A stretch of 64,000 nucleotides of DNA from M3007 sp964621185. Its GTDB lineage: Bacteria > Bacteroidota > Bacteroidia > Chitinophagales > Saprospiraceae. Under the pieces are notes generated by a model. The model did not search any database, was not told the origin of the DNA, and was given only the letters and a program-made list of their open reading frames with translations. Both the position numbers and the translations under genes were made by a program. Shown one piece after another: positions 1-9,588 of the stretch (position 1 is its first letter; each line of letters begins with the position of its first letter). Location of the stretch: assembly GCA_964621185.1 (NCBI GenBank), contig CAZULM010000011.1, positions 1-64,000 on the forward strand. The letters run 5' to 3'.

Positions 1-256
1 GGCTTTTCGCCGTCCGACCACTACGTTAACACTCAATTTCATTCAATCGCATTGCTCTTGGGGTACAATATACGGATAGTCATTAAAGATAAAATTTGCC
101 CCCCATAAAAGCCAACTCACGGCAATTTTCAAATTTGCCTTTTCCCTTTCACAAAGGTTTTCTACATTGGACGCGCCTAACAAGCAATTTTTGTTCGCCC
201 AACCCTTATTGTCGGCTCAATTTTCCGTTTAACCAAAAACAAAATAAATCACCCGA
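1..256. other. leader region without a recognised gene
   Basis: No convincing reading frame is seen before the large surface-protein gene that starts at 257. The stretch is moderately AT-rich and probably holds that gene's promoter. The triple-repeat element found upstream of several other secreted-protein genes in this window was looked for here and not found. Confidence 0.4.
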
Positions 257-3200
257 ATGAGCACAGCTACCCGTTTCCGCCTCGCTTTTTTCAGCGGTCT
301 CTTTTGCCTTTCCGCCAGCGTTTCAGCACAAAACCTCGCTTTGTCCACCCAGAACCCTGCCGGATTGTACGTGTGCGGCGTGGATCAAGTGACCGTGACC
401 ATCCAGAATGCCGGGGGCAGCCCGGTCGCCACCACCCTGCGCCTGGGGGCTGTTTTCCCCAACGGCATTACTTATGTGCCTGGGACTGTTTCGGGCGCCA
501 CCGAGTTCAACATCACCAATTTGGGCGCGCCGGTGTTCACGCTTGCCGACCTGCCAGGCGGCGCATCTGCTACTGTAACGTTCAGCGTGACCGCCGGCTG
601 TGCCTTAGTGGATGCGATCAACTCCGGGCAGCAATTTTCAAATACTTTCACCGCGGCCTATACAGGTGGCACCAAACAGCTGACAGGCAACAACTACATC
701 GTCGAAACGGGCTTAGCCAACATCATTTCCGTGTCGCCCGCCACCATCACGGGCATGAAAGGCGACGTGATCATGCGCACCATCAAGCTGCGCAACACCC
801 GCCAAGGCCCCATCCAGTCGCTCAGGTACCGCGACCAGCACCAGGCGGGCATCTCCATCGAGCTGGTGGGCGCTGTCAACCAGGTGGACAATGCCACCCT
901 GTTCAGCGCAGATGTGCCGGGCGGCTATTTCAATGCCTTTGGCGACGGCGACAACCTGCTGGAGTTTGGCGACGGCGAGATCACCCTGGTGGAAAAAGTG
1001 ACCATCACCGATTGCGGGGTGCCTTCCTATACCGTCACCTCCGACATCATCATCGGCTGGGGCTGCGGCGCGAATACCTGCCGCAACGACAGCATCCAGG
1101 CTTTTATCACCATTTTGCCCTCCAACCAGAACCCCAACCTGAGCTTTGAGCCTATCTACAACCGTCCGCTCAGCAATTGCGGGCAGGCTGGCACCGTTCA
1201 AGAGATCAGGATCAAGAACAACGGCCAGTTGCCCGCCCAAAACGTGCTGGTTGACCTGTTTACCCTCGACACGACTTACATGGGCTTCGACGTCAATTCC
1301 TTTGAGTGGAGCATAGACGGCGTTACCTGGCTGCCTGCCACCATTGCCGGCTCCGTGCCCACTACGCTGGGAAGTTGCGGGCTCACACAGTACAAACTGG
1401 AAGTGATCGCCCAGGTGCCGCAAGTGCCGGCAGGGGCAACGGTCAGGCTCAGGTTCAAGTCCTATTTCTGCCAGCCCACCTGCTTGGGCCTCTATCCGAG
1501 GATGCGTTTTGGGTTCCATTACAACAAAGCCTGCCCTGCCAACGTGTCCACCACGGGCCTGCTCGATTATTTCCCCGATACGAGCTTTTTGAAACTTGAA
1601 TCCCGGATAAATTTTGATGTCGGGCATTGCCTGGAAGACGACTCCACCTATCAATTGATCTATTGGGTAAAATCCAAACGGCTGCAGGTCGATACGGGCG
1701 TGTTGAAAGTATTGATCCAGCTGCCCTACGGCTTCGACTGGGACCCCAACTGCAGCCTGAACCTCGGCGGGCAGACGCCCTTGAGCTTTTCCACCAACAT
1801 CGACGCCAACGGAAGCACCACCGTGCAGGCAATGTTCAACCTGCCCTTTGCCCAGGATTCGGTGGGCGACGAGTTTTGCATCAAATACCATTGTGAAATG
1901 GGGCTTCCCTGCGAAGCCAGCATCCCCAGCGTGCCGCCCAGGGGCATGGATTTCACGGTGTATCCTCCCCCGTCCGATTGCAAGGGCTGTGAGCTGAGAA
2001 TCAGGACCTATACCACCATCGCGCTGGATGCGAGCGTGACGCCGGAATGTGGCATCACCACCTGCGACGACTTTACCATTGTCGTGGACGACAGCTGCAA
2101 CGGCGGCGGCGGCGGCGGCGGGGGCCTGGGGGGCGGCAGCGGCGATTTGTTGATCACGGTGGATTACGACTCCTGGCGCGTCAACCGCGATTTTGAGGAC
2201 AACAACAACGACCGAAAGGCCGACAGTGCCAACAAAGCCAATGCCCCCGGCATCCGGCTCGACCGATTTATCACGGGCGATACCATACGGAACCAATTGC
2301 AGGTGACAGTGCTGGCCGGCACCTTGAATTCGATCAATTACCGCCTCTTCACCGAGTCGCTGATGTCCGATTTCACGAAATTGGGCGGCGATGCCTACGA
2401 TTTGCTCGAAGCCAAAAGGCTTTTCGTGAACTACGACACCACCGAGTTTGCCGGCGGCCGGGTCATCATCAAAAAGGCGGGCGGCCAGGTGTTCACCTGC
2501 CCGATAAACCAGCCATTTATCCGCTCCGACCAGCATATCATCAACGTGGCGCAGCCCAACATACGCCCCCCGGCCATTGTGGACCAGGTGGCCAGCATGT
2601 TCGACCAATATTCGTTCATCGTTCAAGAGCAAATAAACAACGGCTGCCTGCCGCAGGGCTTTGCGCTCACCGCCGGAGATTCCATTTTCCTGCAAACGGA
2701 TTACAAGTTTACCCACAATTTCACCCCGGCAGGCGCGTCCACGCCGCCCTTGGTCAATTTCAAGACCTCGGTCTGCGACGTGTTCAAGAACTATTCCTGG
2801 GAGTTGGAGAATTTCTGCACGGAAAAGCCCATCCGTCAGTTCTCCGGCTATTTGGAGGAGATCGTTCCGGCAGCGCAACGGATAGAGCCTTGCACCGAAT
2901 CCACCGAAATCTCGCCCTTCAGCTACAAAATCCGCATCGCGCGGGAGAACATGTTTCCTTTTGAGGTGCGGCCATTGACAAGCATCTTTGGGTACTCTTA
3001 CAGCCTTCCCACGGCGGTCAACTTGTTGGAAACCAAGCTGAACTACCTGCGGTTGCAAGAAAATGTGCCGCTGTTTTCCAACCAAGCCCTCACGCCCATC
3101 TATGGCGGCGACTCCATCCGGCTCGACCTTTCGAGCTATTTCAGCAGCCCGATGGACGAGGGCTATTCCTTCGAGATCAGCACCCGCTTCGACACCACCT

Positions 3201-6200
3201 GCGGCTACGATGGCACCAAGTTTGGCCGCACCAACCTGAGCGTGCGCTACGCCAACGAGTGCCTGCACAAGCCTCAGAGCGTCAACTATTTCATCGCCAA
3301 CCCGAACGGCTACCAGAACGGCAGCCCCTTGATCGACTTTTTCAACATCGGCGGCAACGTGCTTTCCATCCCCACCAACAATGTGCTGCTGAATTTCACC
3401 CTGCGCAACAACTCCCCTGTGCCGGCGCTGAACGCCTGGTTGGTGATAGAATCGGGCAACAACCTGGCCGACCTGGAACTGTTCTGGGTGAACCCGCCCA
3501 ACTTAGTGCCGGTGCCGAAGGTGGGTGGCATTTATCAATTGGGCGATTTGGCGCCCTTCGACCAGCCATTTTTCAGGGTGCGGGCAAAAAGCGTGAGCTG
3601 CGCCACCTTCACGGTGAAATACCGCTTCGGATGGGCCTGCAACCCCGTTTTCAACGACCAGTTGAAAACCTGCGGCGAGTTTTCCGGCACGGTCGAAATA
3701 AGGCCGCAACCGCCAGAGTTGGAATTAGTCATCGTCAAACAGCCGCCGACAATACCCCTTTGTGCGCCTTCCACCGATTTTGAATTCGAGATCGCCAACG
3801 CCAACGACGGGTCGGCCTACAATGTGGTGCCTACAATAAAGCTGCCCGCCGGCATCCGAGTGGAGCCGGGAAGCTCGCGGCTTTCTTTCCCCGCCGGCGT
3901 GGGCGTGCCCGTGCCCATGCCCGACCCGGTTCAGTTGCCGGGCAATGTGTGGCAGTTCAACCCGCAGGCAGTGTCGCCGCTGCTGGCGCAGAACGGCTTG
4001 GTCTCCTTTGAGCAAGAACCCCTGAACGCCATGCGGATACTGTTCAAAGTGCGGGCTGACTGCGGCGCCGTGGCCAATGCGCAGCCGGTATATGGGGCGG
4101 AAGCGGTACAGCCCTGCGGCATCTCCTCCAACAAGCTGCGCAAACCCGGCGACCCGCTCAACATCAACGGGGTGAACCCTGTCACCAGCGCCGTGTCCAA
4201 CCTGAACTTTACCAACCCGTCCAATGGCACCGGCTGCGGGCAAACGGTATCGCTCTCGGCCAGCATCCTGCTGGAAGGGCCGCCTTCTGCCGGCGACAGC
4301 ATTTACATCACCCTGCCAGCCGGCACTTCTTATGTCATCGGCTCCTATACCCCCGGCGCCAACGCCCCCGCAGGGCCGCCCAAAGTGAACGGGCTGAACT
4401 TGCAACTGCCGCTGCCCTCGAACTTAGGCACCAATACCGTGCTGAACTTCACTTTTAACATCCGATATGACAGCCCGGCAGGCTGCGCCGACAAATTTGT
4501 CATACTCCAGACCCGGGAAAAGACACAGGCAATTTGCGGCAACACGCCATGTCCCGTGTACGTAGCCACCAGCGAGGCATTGCTGAACCTGAACGCCCAA
4601 AACCCGGAACTGCAGTTGAACAACTTCCAATTGCAAACGTCCTCGGGTGGGCAAGCCACCTTCTCCGCCAACTTAGAAAACGCCGGCACGGCCACCGCCA
4701 CCAACCCCGTGGTGAAACTTTACCACGACGCGAACGGCAACGGCATCATCGACCCCACAGACCCGCTGGTAGCCACCGTCAACCAAAACGGCAGCATCAC
4801 CCCAGGCGCAACCTTGGGTATTTCGGGCAGCCTGAACATACCGGCCTCGGCCTACTGTGACCTCATTGCCTTGATCCCCGCCGCTGAAAACTGCGCCTGC
4901 GCCGACAAGGTGTTCCCGCTCGGTGGAAACCAAGTGACGACACAAGGCATCGGCTTGTGCGACCTGCAATCGGTTGCCGTCGGCACCGACAGCATCCCCG
5001 GAAACACCTATATGTGGCAAACCCCTAATGGGTTGAGCTGCAGCACCTGCGCCCATGCCACCTATACTCCCGGCCCCGGCGTCGCACAAGGCGACCTGGT
5101 GACCCTGGTATTGATCGAAAAATCGGGCGATTGCACCATCGAACGGCGCTTCGACATTCAGTTCGGCGGCGACTTCGGCCTGGAAAGCAGCGAACAGACC
5201 ATTTGTAAAGGGCAATCGGTCACCTTACAAGGCACACCCGGCGGTGTCAGTTACCAATGGAGCGGGCAGGGAATAACCAACCCCAACCAGCAGAACCAGG
5301 TCGTCACGCCAACGGTGACGGGCGTCTATCAGGTTACCGTCACCTTTGCGGGCGGCTGCACGGGCACCGGCACCACCACTGTCATTGTAAACGCCTCTCC
5401 AAACAAAGCGCTTGAAAAAATGACTTGCGCCGGATTACCAGTGGATATTTTTGACGATATGACCTTATTGACTGATGTTCCAGGTGTTTACACAAAGACT
5501 TTGACAGCACCTAGCAACGGCTGCGACAGCACGGTGACTGTTACCCTCAAGGTGCCTCCTGTGCAGACAGAGGAGACAAAGTTTATTTGCCAGGGCGACA
5601 GCATCGTGGTGTATGGGCAGACTTTCAAATCCGAAGGCATGAAATGCGCCAACCTGCCCTCCTCAACGGGCTGCGACAGCACCCACTGCGTAACAGTCAA
5701 AGTCCGCGCCAACCCAAGCATCCAGGCGCAGGATTCTGTCGTGGTGCAAGCGGGAACGCAGGTCACCTTGAACGGCCCGGCAGGCTTTGCGGCGTACAGT
5801 TGGTCGCCCCCGGGCAGCCACCTTTCCTGTGTCAATTGCCAGAACCCGGTGGCAACGCCCGACAGCACCACAACGTTTGTGCTGGTCGTTACGGACCTGA
5901 ACGGCTGCCAGGGCATGGTCAGCTACCGGGTGGTAACCTGCGACATCGACAAGTTCATCAACGAGATACCCAATGCCTTCACGCCCAACGGCGATGGCGC
6001 CAACGATACATTCAAGCCCATCGACCGTGAAGGCGCTGAAATGCTGGTTTCCCTGGAGGTTTATAACCGTTGGGGCATCAAGGTATATGAAGGCTTCGGC
6101 AAAGATGCGGCCTGGGACGGCAGGGTGAAAGGACAGCCCGCCAGCTCGGATGTCTATGTCTATATCCTGGTGGCAGAGTGCAACGGCCTCGTAAAAAAGA

Positions 6201-6229
6201 AACACGGAGAAATAAACCTATTGCGATAA
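257..6229 (+). CDS. giant secreted surface protein with type B T9SS sorting domain
   Basis: A 1,990-aa protein. It begins with a signal peptide (hydrophobic stretch ending in SVSAQ near residue 25), so it is predicted to cross the inner membrane by Sec and the outer membrane by the type IX system. The body is a string of beta-sandwich modules resembling DUF11/CARDB-like repeats (phrases such as NAGGSPVATTLRL and LRNNSPVPALNAW). There is a poly-Gly linker near residue 615 and Ig-like SprB-type modules (CKGQSVTLQGT) near residue 1640. The last ~85 residues contain NAFTPNGDGANDTFKP, YNRWG and VYVYI, the hallmarks of the gliding-motility-associated type B C-terminal domain. The likely role is a cell-surface adhesin or matrix protein; the ligand is unknown. 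It is followed 3 bp later by a small unknown gene. Confidence 0.85.
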   Translation: MSTATRFRLAFFSGLFCLSASVSAQNLALSTQNPAGLYVCGVDQVTVTIQNAGGSPVATTLRLGAVFPNGITYVPGTVSGATEFNITNLGAPVFTLADLPGGASATVTFSVTAGCALVDAINSGQQFSNTFTAAYTGGTKQLTGNNYIVETGLANIISVSPATITGMKGDVIMRTIKLRNTRQGPIQSLRYRDQHQAGISIELVGAVNQVDNATLFSADVPGGYFNAFGDGDNLLEFGDGEITLVEKVTITDCGVPSYTVTSDIIIGWGCGANTCRNDSIQAFITILPSNQNPNLSFEPIYNRPLSNCGQAGTVQEIRIKNNGQLPAQNVLVDLFTLDTTYMGFDVNSFEWSIDGVTWLPATIAGSVPTTLGSCGLTQYKLEVIAQVPQVPAGATVRLRFKSYFCQPTCLGLYPRMRFGFHYNKACPANVSTTGLLDYFPDTSFLKLESRINFDVGHCLEDDSTYQLIYWVKSKRLQVDTGVLKVLIQLPYGFDWDPNCSLNLGGQTPLSFSTNIDANGSTTVQAMFNLPFAQDSVGDEFCIKYHCEMGLPCEASIPSVPPRGMDFTVYPPPSDCKGCELRIRTYTTIALDASVTPECGITTCDDFTIVVDDSCNGGGGGGGGLGGGSGDLLITVDYDSWRVNRDFEDNNNDRKADSANKANAPGIRLDRFITGDTIRNQLQVTVLAGTLNSINYRLFTESLMSDFTKLGGDAYDLLEAKRLFVNYDTTEFAGGRVIIKKAGGQVFTCPINQPFIRSDQHIINVAQPNIRPPAIVDQVASMFDQYSFIVQEQINNGCLPQGFALTAGDSIFLQTDYKFTHNFTPAGASTPPLVNFKTSVCDVFKNYSWELENFCTEKPIRQFSGYLEEIVPAAQRIEPCTESTEISPFSYKIRIARENMFPFEVRPLTSIFGYSYSLPTAVNLLETKLNYLRLQENVPLFSNQALTPIYGGDSIRLDLSSYFSSPMDEGYSFEISTRFDTTCGYDGTKFGRTNLSVRYANECLHKPQSVNYFIANPNGYQNGSPLIDFFNIGGNVLSIPTNNVLLNFTLRNNSPVPALNAWLVIESGNNLADLELFWVNPPNLVPVPKVGGIYQLGDLAPFDQPFFRVRAKSVSCATFTVKYRFGWACNPVFNDQLKTCGEFSGTVEIRPQPPELELVIVKQPPTIPLCAPSTDFEFEIANANDGSAYNVVPTIKLPAGIRVEPGSSRLSFPAGVGVPVPMPDPVQLPGNVWQFNPQAVSPLLAQNGLVSFEQEPLNAMRILFKVRADCGAVANAQPVYGAEAVQPCGISSNKLRKPGDPLNINGVNPVTSAVSNLNFTNPSNGTGCGQTVSLSASILLEGPPSAGDSIYITLPAGTSYVIGSYTPGANAPAGPPKVNGLNLQLPLPSNLGTNTVLNFTFNIRYDSPAGCADKFVILQTREKTQAICGNTPCPVYVATSEALLNLNAQNPELQLNNFQLQTSSGGQATFSANLENAGTATATNPVVKLYHDANGNGIIDPTDPLVATVNQNGSITPGATLGISGSLNIPASAYCDLIALIPAAENCACADKVFPLGGNQVTTQGIGLCDLQSVAVGTDSIPGNTYMWQTPNGLSCSTCAHATYTPGPGVAQGDLVTLVLIEKSGDCTIERRFDIQFGGDFGLESSEQTICKGQSVTLQGTPGGVSYQWSGQGITNPNQQNQVVTPTVTGVYQVTVTFAGGCTGTGTTTVIVNASPNKALEKMTCAGLPVDIFDDMTLLTDVPGVYTKTLTAPSNGCDSTVTVTLKVPPVQTEETKFICQGDSIVVYGQTFKSEGMKCANLPSSTGCDSTHCVTVKVRANPSIQAQDSVVVQAGTQVTLNGPAGFAAYSWSPPGSHLSCVNCQNPVATPDSTTTFVLVVTDLNGCQGMVSYRVVTCDIDKFINEIPNAFTPNGDGANDTFKPIDREGAEMLVSLEVYNRWGIKVYEGFGKDAAWDGRVKGQPASSDVYVYILVAECNGLVKKKHGEINLLR

Positions 6230-6232
6230 GTC

Positions 6233-6514
6233 ATGCGGATCATTGGCAGCATAGAACATCCCGCCTTGAAGATTTCGGTCTTCAAGGCGGACAACCGCGT
6301 CAGCGTGAAATTTGAAAACGCGCTGTACGAACAAACCTTCAAATTAGGCGACGACGAGCGCTTCGCCAACCTTGAAGCGGTACAAAATTTGGTGGACGAA
6401 CGGATGATTGCCGATGTGATGGCGGGGTTCCGGCAAATGCACCAAACGCGGATGGCGGTTTTGGGAAGAAGGTTCACAGCAACGGAAAACGAGGAATTTG
6501 AGGAGATTATTTGA
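6233..6514 (+). CDS. small conserved-looking protein of unknown function
   Basis: A 93-aa soluble protein with no signal peptide or membrane segment and no family I can name. It starts 3 bp after the stop of the giant T9SS protein, so translational coupling is likely. An N-terminal beta-rich half (ISVFKADNRVSVKFEN) is followed by a probable helical half (LEAVQNLVDERMIADVMAG). The stop lies 2 bp from the stop codon of the convergent desaturase-like gene, leaving no room for a separate terminator. It could be a cytoplasmic partner of the upstream gene, but only the position suggests this. Confidence 0.6.
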   Translation: MRIIGSIEHPALKISVFKADNRVSVKFENALYEQTFKLGDDERFANLEAVQNLVDERMIADVMAGFRQMHQTRMAVLGRRFTATENEEFEEII

Positions 6515-6516
6515 AC

Positions 6517-7389
6517 TTATTTCCGCCGAAACGGCCTTAGCATCTGGCTGAAAAAACCGTGCGGGTATTCATCCACCCCCTCGAAACCGAGCTTTATGTC
6601 GCGCCCGTCGCGGGGCATCCAAACCGTGCCGAACAAGTAGTCCCACAGCGACAGGGTAAGCCCGTAGTTGACGCCGTTGCTTCCCTTGGGCAATTCCTTG
6701 GAATGGTGCCAAATATGCATCTGCGGGCTGTTGAAAATGTACTTCAACGGCCCAAGCGGCAAATACACGTTGGCGTGGTTCAGGTGGCCGACCACGATGG
6801 TGAACAGGTGCACCACGATAAAATCCTGAATGCCGAACCCGATCATCGCCAAGGGAATGTATTCTATGCTTCGGTACACAATAGTTTCCATGAAATGGTA
6901 GCGCAAATGAGCGGCAAAGCCCATCTCTCGCACCGAGTGGTGCACTTTGTGAAATTCCCATAGACGGGGCGACCAATGCAGCAGCCGGTGGGTATTCCAC
7001 TGCACGAAGTCGCGCACCACGAACAATATGAGCAGTTGCGCCCAATGCGGCAGCGTTGCCACGTTGACGGCCACAAGGTTGCGGGTTCCGAATGCAGCAG
7101 CCAAAAGATCGCTGAATGCCTGGGCAACTACGTTGGAAAGCGCGGCATAGCCCACCAGCCCGAACAAGAAAAAATTGAAGAACATGTAAAAGGCATCGAG
7201 CCAAAAATCCTCACGGATCTTGTCCTGGTTCTTGCGCCAGGGGAAGGCCAGCTCCAAAAGGTAAACAGCTATTGAGATGGCAATGAGCCAATAAAAATAA
7301 CTGCTCCAATGCGGGCTGATCACCTCGCCGGCGAGGTAACGGGCATAGCCTGTAAAGTTGTCGATAAATATTTGATAGTACTTTTCCAT
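6517..7389 (-). CDS. sterol desaturase / fatty acid hydroxylase family membrane protein
   Basis: A 290-aa integral membrane di-iron oxygenase. Several hydrophobic helices are visible (near residues 32-48, 65-85 and 115-130). The family's histidine clusters are intact: HRLLH (about 134-138), HKVHH (147-151), further His near 161 and 165, NH near 205, and HIWHH (225-229). These would bind two irons that hydroxylate or desaturate a lipid. The substrate cannot be read from sequence. The ATG at 7389 is preferred; an in-frame GTG at 7398 would overlap the stop of the upstream cytochrome gene. It is the last gene of a three-gene minus-strand operon with the cytochrome and rhodanese. Confidence 0.85.
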   Translation of the reverse strand: MEKYYQIFIDNFTGYARYLAGEVISPHWSSYFYWLIAISIAVYLLELAFPWRKNQDKIREDFWLDAFYMFFNFFLFGLVGYAALSNVVAQAFSDLLAAAFGTRNLVAVNVATLPHWAQLLILFVVRDFVQWNTHRLLHWSPRLWEFHKVHHSVREMGFAAHLRYHFMETIVYRSIEYIPLAMIGFGIQDFIVVHLFTIVVGHLNHANVYLPLGPLKYIFNSPQMHIWHHSKELPKGSNGVNYGLTLSLWDYLFGTVWMPRDGRDIKLGFEGVDEYPHGFFSQMLRPFRRK

Positions 7390-7394
7390 GATAA

Positions 7395-8543
7395 TCACTT
7401 ATGCGCCTTCTGGAACGCCAAAATAGGCCCAAACGGCCCATATTTGTGCTGTGTCTCGGGGAATGTGTCGCTGAACGGCCCAAACGGGTGGTCGAAAGGC
7501 TTCTTCGCAATATTCGGCCAATCGGTATCCAAGAACGGGTGCTTGGGGCGCGGCTGGGAATTCACGAAAGCCGCCACATCCCAGGCTTCCGCATCGCTCA
7601 GCTGGGGGTTCTGGAAGCTGGCGCCGAACGGCATGTTGGCCTTCACATATCCGGCAAAGCGCGACAAGCGGAACAAGCCCGCCGCTTCGTTGTAGCTTTT
7701 CTCGCCCCAAAGCGGCGGGTAGCTCCGGGGGCTTTCGGGCATGGGCAGGCCCTGGCCCTGGTTTCCGTGGCAGGAAGCGCATTTGGCGGCATATACCTTG
7801 CTGCCTTCCACGGGGTGGGCCGCCCGATCTAAATACGGGACTTCGACCAAACCCTGCCCTTTGGGTTTTTCCCCTTTCGGCACGCCGCTGCCCAGCCAAC
7901 GCATATAGGCCATGATGGCTTTCATTTCCCGGCCGGTGGTGTCGATGGGCTGGCCGTTTAGGCTCCTCATAAAGCAATCGTTCACCCGCTTGGGTATGGT
8001 TTCCAAGGAGCCCGAGCGTGCGCGCAGTTGCGGGTATGTGCTCTGCACGGCGAAATAGTTGTTGCCAAAGGGTTTGGTGCCGGCATCGAGGTGGCAGTTC
8101 TGGCAGTTCATGCCGTTTATGGAACCAGCGCGCACCAGGCCATTTTCCCCGAAATAATCCTGGGTATTGGCAATCAGGTCGCGGCCGTACCGGATGAGCT
8201 CGGCATCGTGGTCAGTCTCCGCCAAGTAAGGGTCAGGAGCGCCCCAGAGCTTGTCTTTTTCAAAAACTGGGTTCAACCGTGCTCTTTTTTCTGAAACAGC
8301 TTGCTCTCCTGTGCTTTTTACCGCCAGATAACAAAATATGGCGCCTCCGAGCAATACCAAAAGCAGCAGCCACAACAAGCTGCGCGCCCGTATCAAAAAA
8401 ATCCGTTGCCGCAGGCAGGAAGCTGCCAAATTCGGTTCTTCCAGCATTTTATGGGTATAGGTATGGAGGCCGTTGCAGACCCCGACAATCCCGATGCCCA
8501 AAGCAGCGATCACCAGGCCGATCAGTGGAAGAAAGCAGTCCAT
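7395..8543 (-). CDS. membrane-anchored dihaem cytochrome c, TsdA (thiosulfate dehydrogenase)-like
   Basis: A 382-aa protein with two N-terminal hydrophobic segments (about residues 4-23 and 56-75) followed by a periplasmic part with two haem c sites, CQNCH (147-151) and CASCH (255-259). Around the first haem the text GTKPFGNNYFA, the RVNDCFMRSLNGQP block and EMKAIMAYMRWL resemble the TsdA/SoxA-related thiosulfate dehydrogenase family, which oxidises thiosulfate to tetrathionate or runs in reverse. The second domain is an ordinary class I cytochrome c. TsdA proteins are usually soluble, so the double N-terminal anchor is unusual. It starts 6 bp after the rhodanese stop, in line with a role in sulfur redox chemistry. 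Substrate assignment is by family resemblance only. Confidence 0.75.
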   Translation of the reverse strand: MDCFLPLIGLVIAALGIGIVGVCNGLHTYTHKMLEEPNLAASCLRQRIFLIRARSLLWLLLLVLLGGAIFCYLAVKSTGEQAVSEKRARLNPVFEKDKLWGAPDPYLAETDHDAELIRYGRDLIANTQDYFGENGLVRAGSINGMNCQNCHLDAGTKPFGNNYFAVQSTYPQLRARSGSLETIPKRVNDCFMRSLNGQPIDTTGREMKAIMAYMRWLGSGVPKGEKPKGQGLVEVPYLDRAAHPVEGSKVYAAKCASCHGNQGQGLPMPESPRSYPPLWGEKSYNEAAGLFRLSRFAGYVKANMPFGASFQNPQLSDAEAWDVAAFVNSQPRPKHPFLDTDWPNIAKKPFDHPFGPFSDTFPETQHKYGPFGPILAFQKAHK

Positions 8544-8549
8544 AATTGA

Positions 8550-8921
8550 CTAAAGGGGAAATGCGCCAATGCCGCCCGACAGGTTGCGCACGTCGAAGCC
8601 TTGTTTGTGCATCATTTTGCAAGCTTGCCCGCTGCGGTTGCCGCTTAGGCAAAACAAGTAATACGTGACATCGCGGTCCAATTTTCCAACTTTTTGGGAA
8701 AAGCCGGGCGACATAAAATCGATGTTCTTGGCGCCGGGGATGCTGCCTTGTGCAAATTCCCCTGCCGTCCTGACATCCAGCAGCACAGCGTTCTCGGATG
8801 CCTCCAGCTGCTTCTTGAAATTGGCGCCCGACAGGTTTTCGTTGCTGTTTTTGGTGTCAACGGTTGCCGTTTCTGAACCTTCTGAACCAAAGAGGTTTTT
8901 GATCAATGCGTTTAAAGACAT
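8550..8921 (-). CDS. single-domain rhodanese-like sulfurtransferase
   Basis: A 123-aa protein. Residues 30-123 form a rhodanese domain with LLDVRTAGEFAQGSIPGAKN and the active-site loop CLSGNRS with Cys91, so the persulfide-carrying cysteine is present. About 30 residues of low-complexity sequence precede the domain; no clear signal peptide is seen, so it is probably cytoplasmic. It is the first gene of a minus-strand operon with a TsdA-like cytochrome (6-bp gap) and a desaturase-like protein. The leader just upstream of the ATG consists of a tandem heptanucleotide repeat. Confidence 0.85.
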   Translation of the reverse strand: MSLNALIKNLFGSEGSETATVDTKNSNENLSGANFKKQLEASENAVLLDVRTAGEFAQGSIPGAKNIDFMSPGFSQKVGKLDRDVTYYLFCLSGNRSGQACKMMHKQGFDVRNLSGGIGAFPL

Positions 8922-8926
8922 TTTTT

Positions 8927-8954
8927 TGAATGATGAATGATGAATGATGAATTA
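8927..8954. repeat. heptanucleotide tandem repeat upstream of the rhodanese start
   Basis: Four consecutive copies of TGAATGA (the last with one change) end 5 bp before the rhodanese ATG, so the untranslated leader reads as TCATTCA repeats on the coding strand. Copy-number change here would alter leader length. Confidence 0.75.
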
Positions 8955-9113
8955 AGTGGATTGTAATGCAAAGATGTAGGATATGGGGGCGTAAACTTCG
9001 TGATAATAGTCACGACTATAATTATTTTTTGGAAAATCCACTGAGCTTTGTGTTAAAAAGGATTTCCGCGGAAAACTGCACCAAACTTTGTTTCAATATT
9101 GAGCAAGGTGCAA

Positions 9114-9343
9114 CATGCGTCATCCCGAATTTAGGCAGGGATTTCGAATACCGAATACCGTGGTATCATTTGTAGGGCAAAATTGTAGAAACCTATTCGT
9201 CAGACCGCGAAAATCGGTCAGACGATGGCGCTTGGTCTGACCGATTTTCGTGGTCTGACCAATAAATATAAACAAATATTGCACTTATCCATGGTTTTTT
9301 ACCTTTTGAAAATTCGGGATGACACATGTTTCGCCCTGCCTAA
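9114..9343. repeat. interleaved inverted repeats in the 8.9-9.6 kb intergenic region
   Basis: The ~665 bp between the rhodanese start and 9589 holds no supported gene. Three complementary pairs are visible. Arm A at 9114-9132 pairs with 9310-9328 (19 bp, one mismatch). Arm B at 9131-9140 pairs with 9334-9343 (10 bp, perfect). Between them an inner hairpin pairs 9199-9223 with 9235-9259 (25 bp, one mismatch, 11-nt loop). The order A-B-C-C'-A'-B' means A and B cannot both form a simple nested stem; they would make a pseudoknot or alternative folds. This could be a structured RNA, a MITE-like remnant or a protein-binding array. Confidence 0.6.
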
Positions 9344-9588
9344 AGCAAACGAATATTTGGACTTCAAAAACCAACTTTTTCAAATTTGGACTTTTGAGAC
9401 AGCCACTTGGCCAAGAAAATTGAAATAAAATTTGGCGACATTTACAGGACTAAACCTTTTTACACAAGCCCGTCTAACGCTTGAACTTGAACGAAATAAA
9501 AACTTGTAACGTTCGCCAAGGCCAAGCCTTCTTGCACAACCTATAGTGCCGGACGCGCCACTATGTAGTAGGCAGCTCATGAAGGAAC

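Noticed and set aside
713..3268. 851-codon open frame on the minus strand inside the first surface-protein gene
   Set aside because: It is a shadow of the GC-biased third positions of the plus-strand gene: no domain, signal peptide or start context, while the plus-strand frame has a signal peptide and T9SS domain.
8927..8954. CRISPR-like repeat array
   Set aside because: The units are only 7 bp, contiguous and without spacers; no cas genes are present anywhere in the window.
8966..9428. Two short plus-strand frames (69 and 67 codons)
   Set aside because: They cross the inverted-repeat region, have no recognisable sequence features, and are better explained as non-coding structure.
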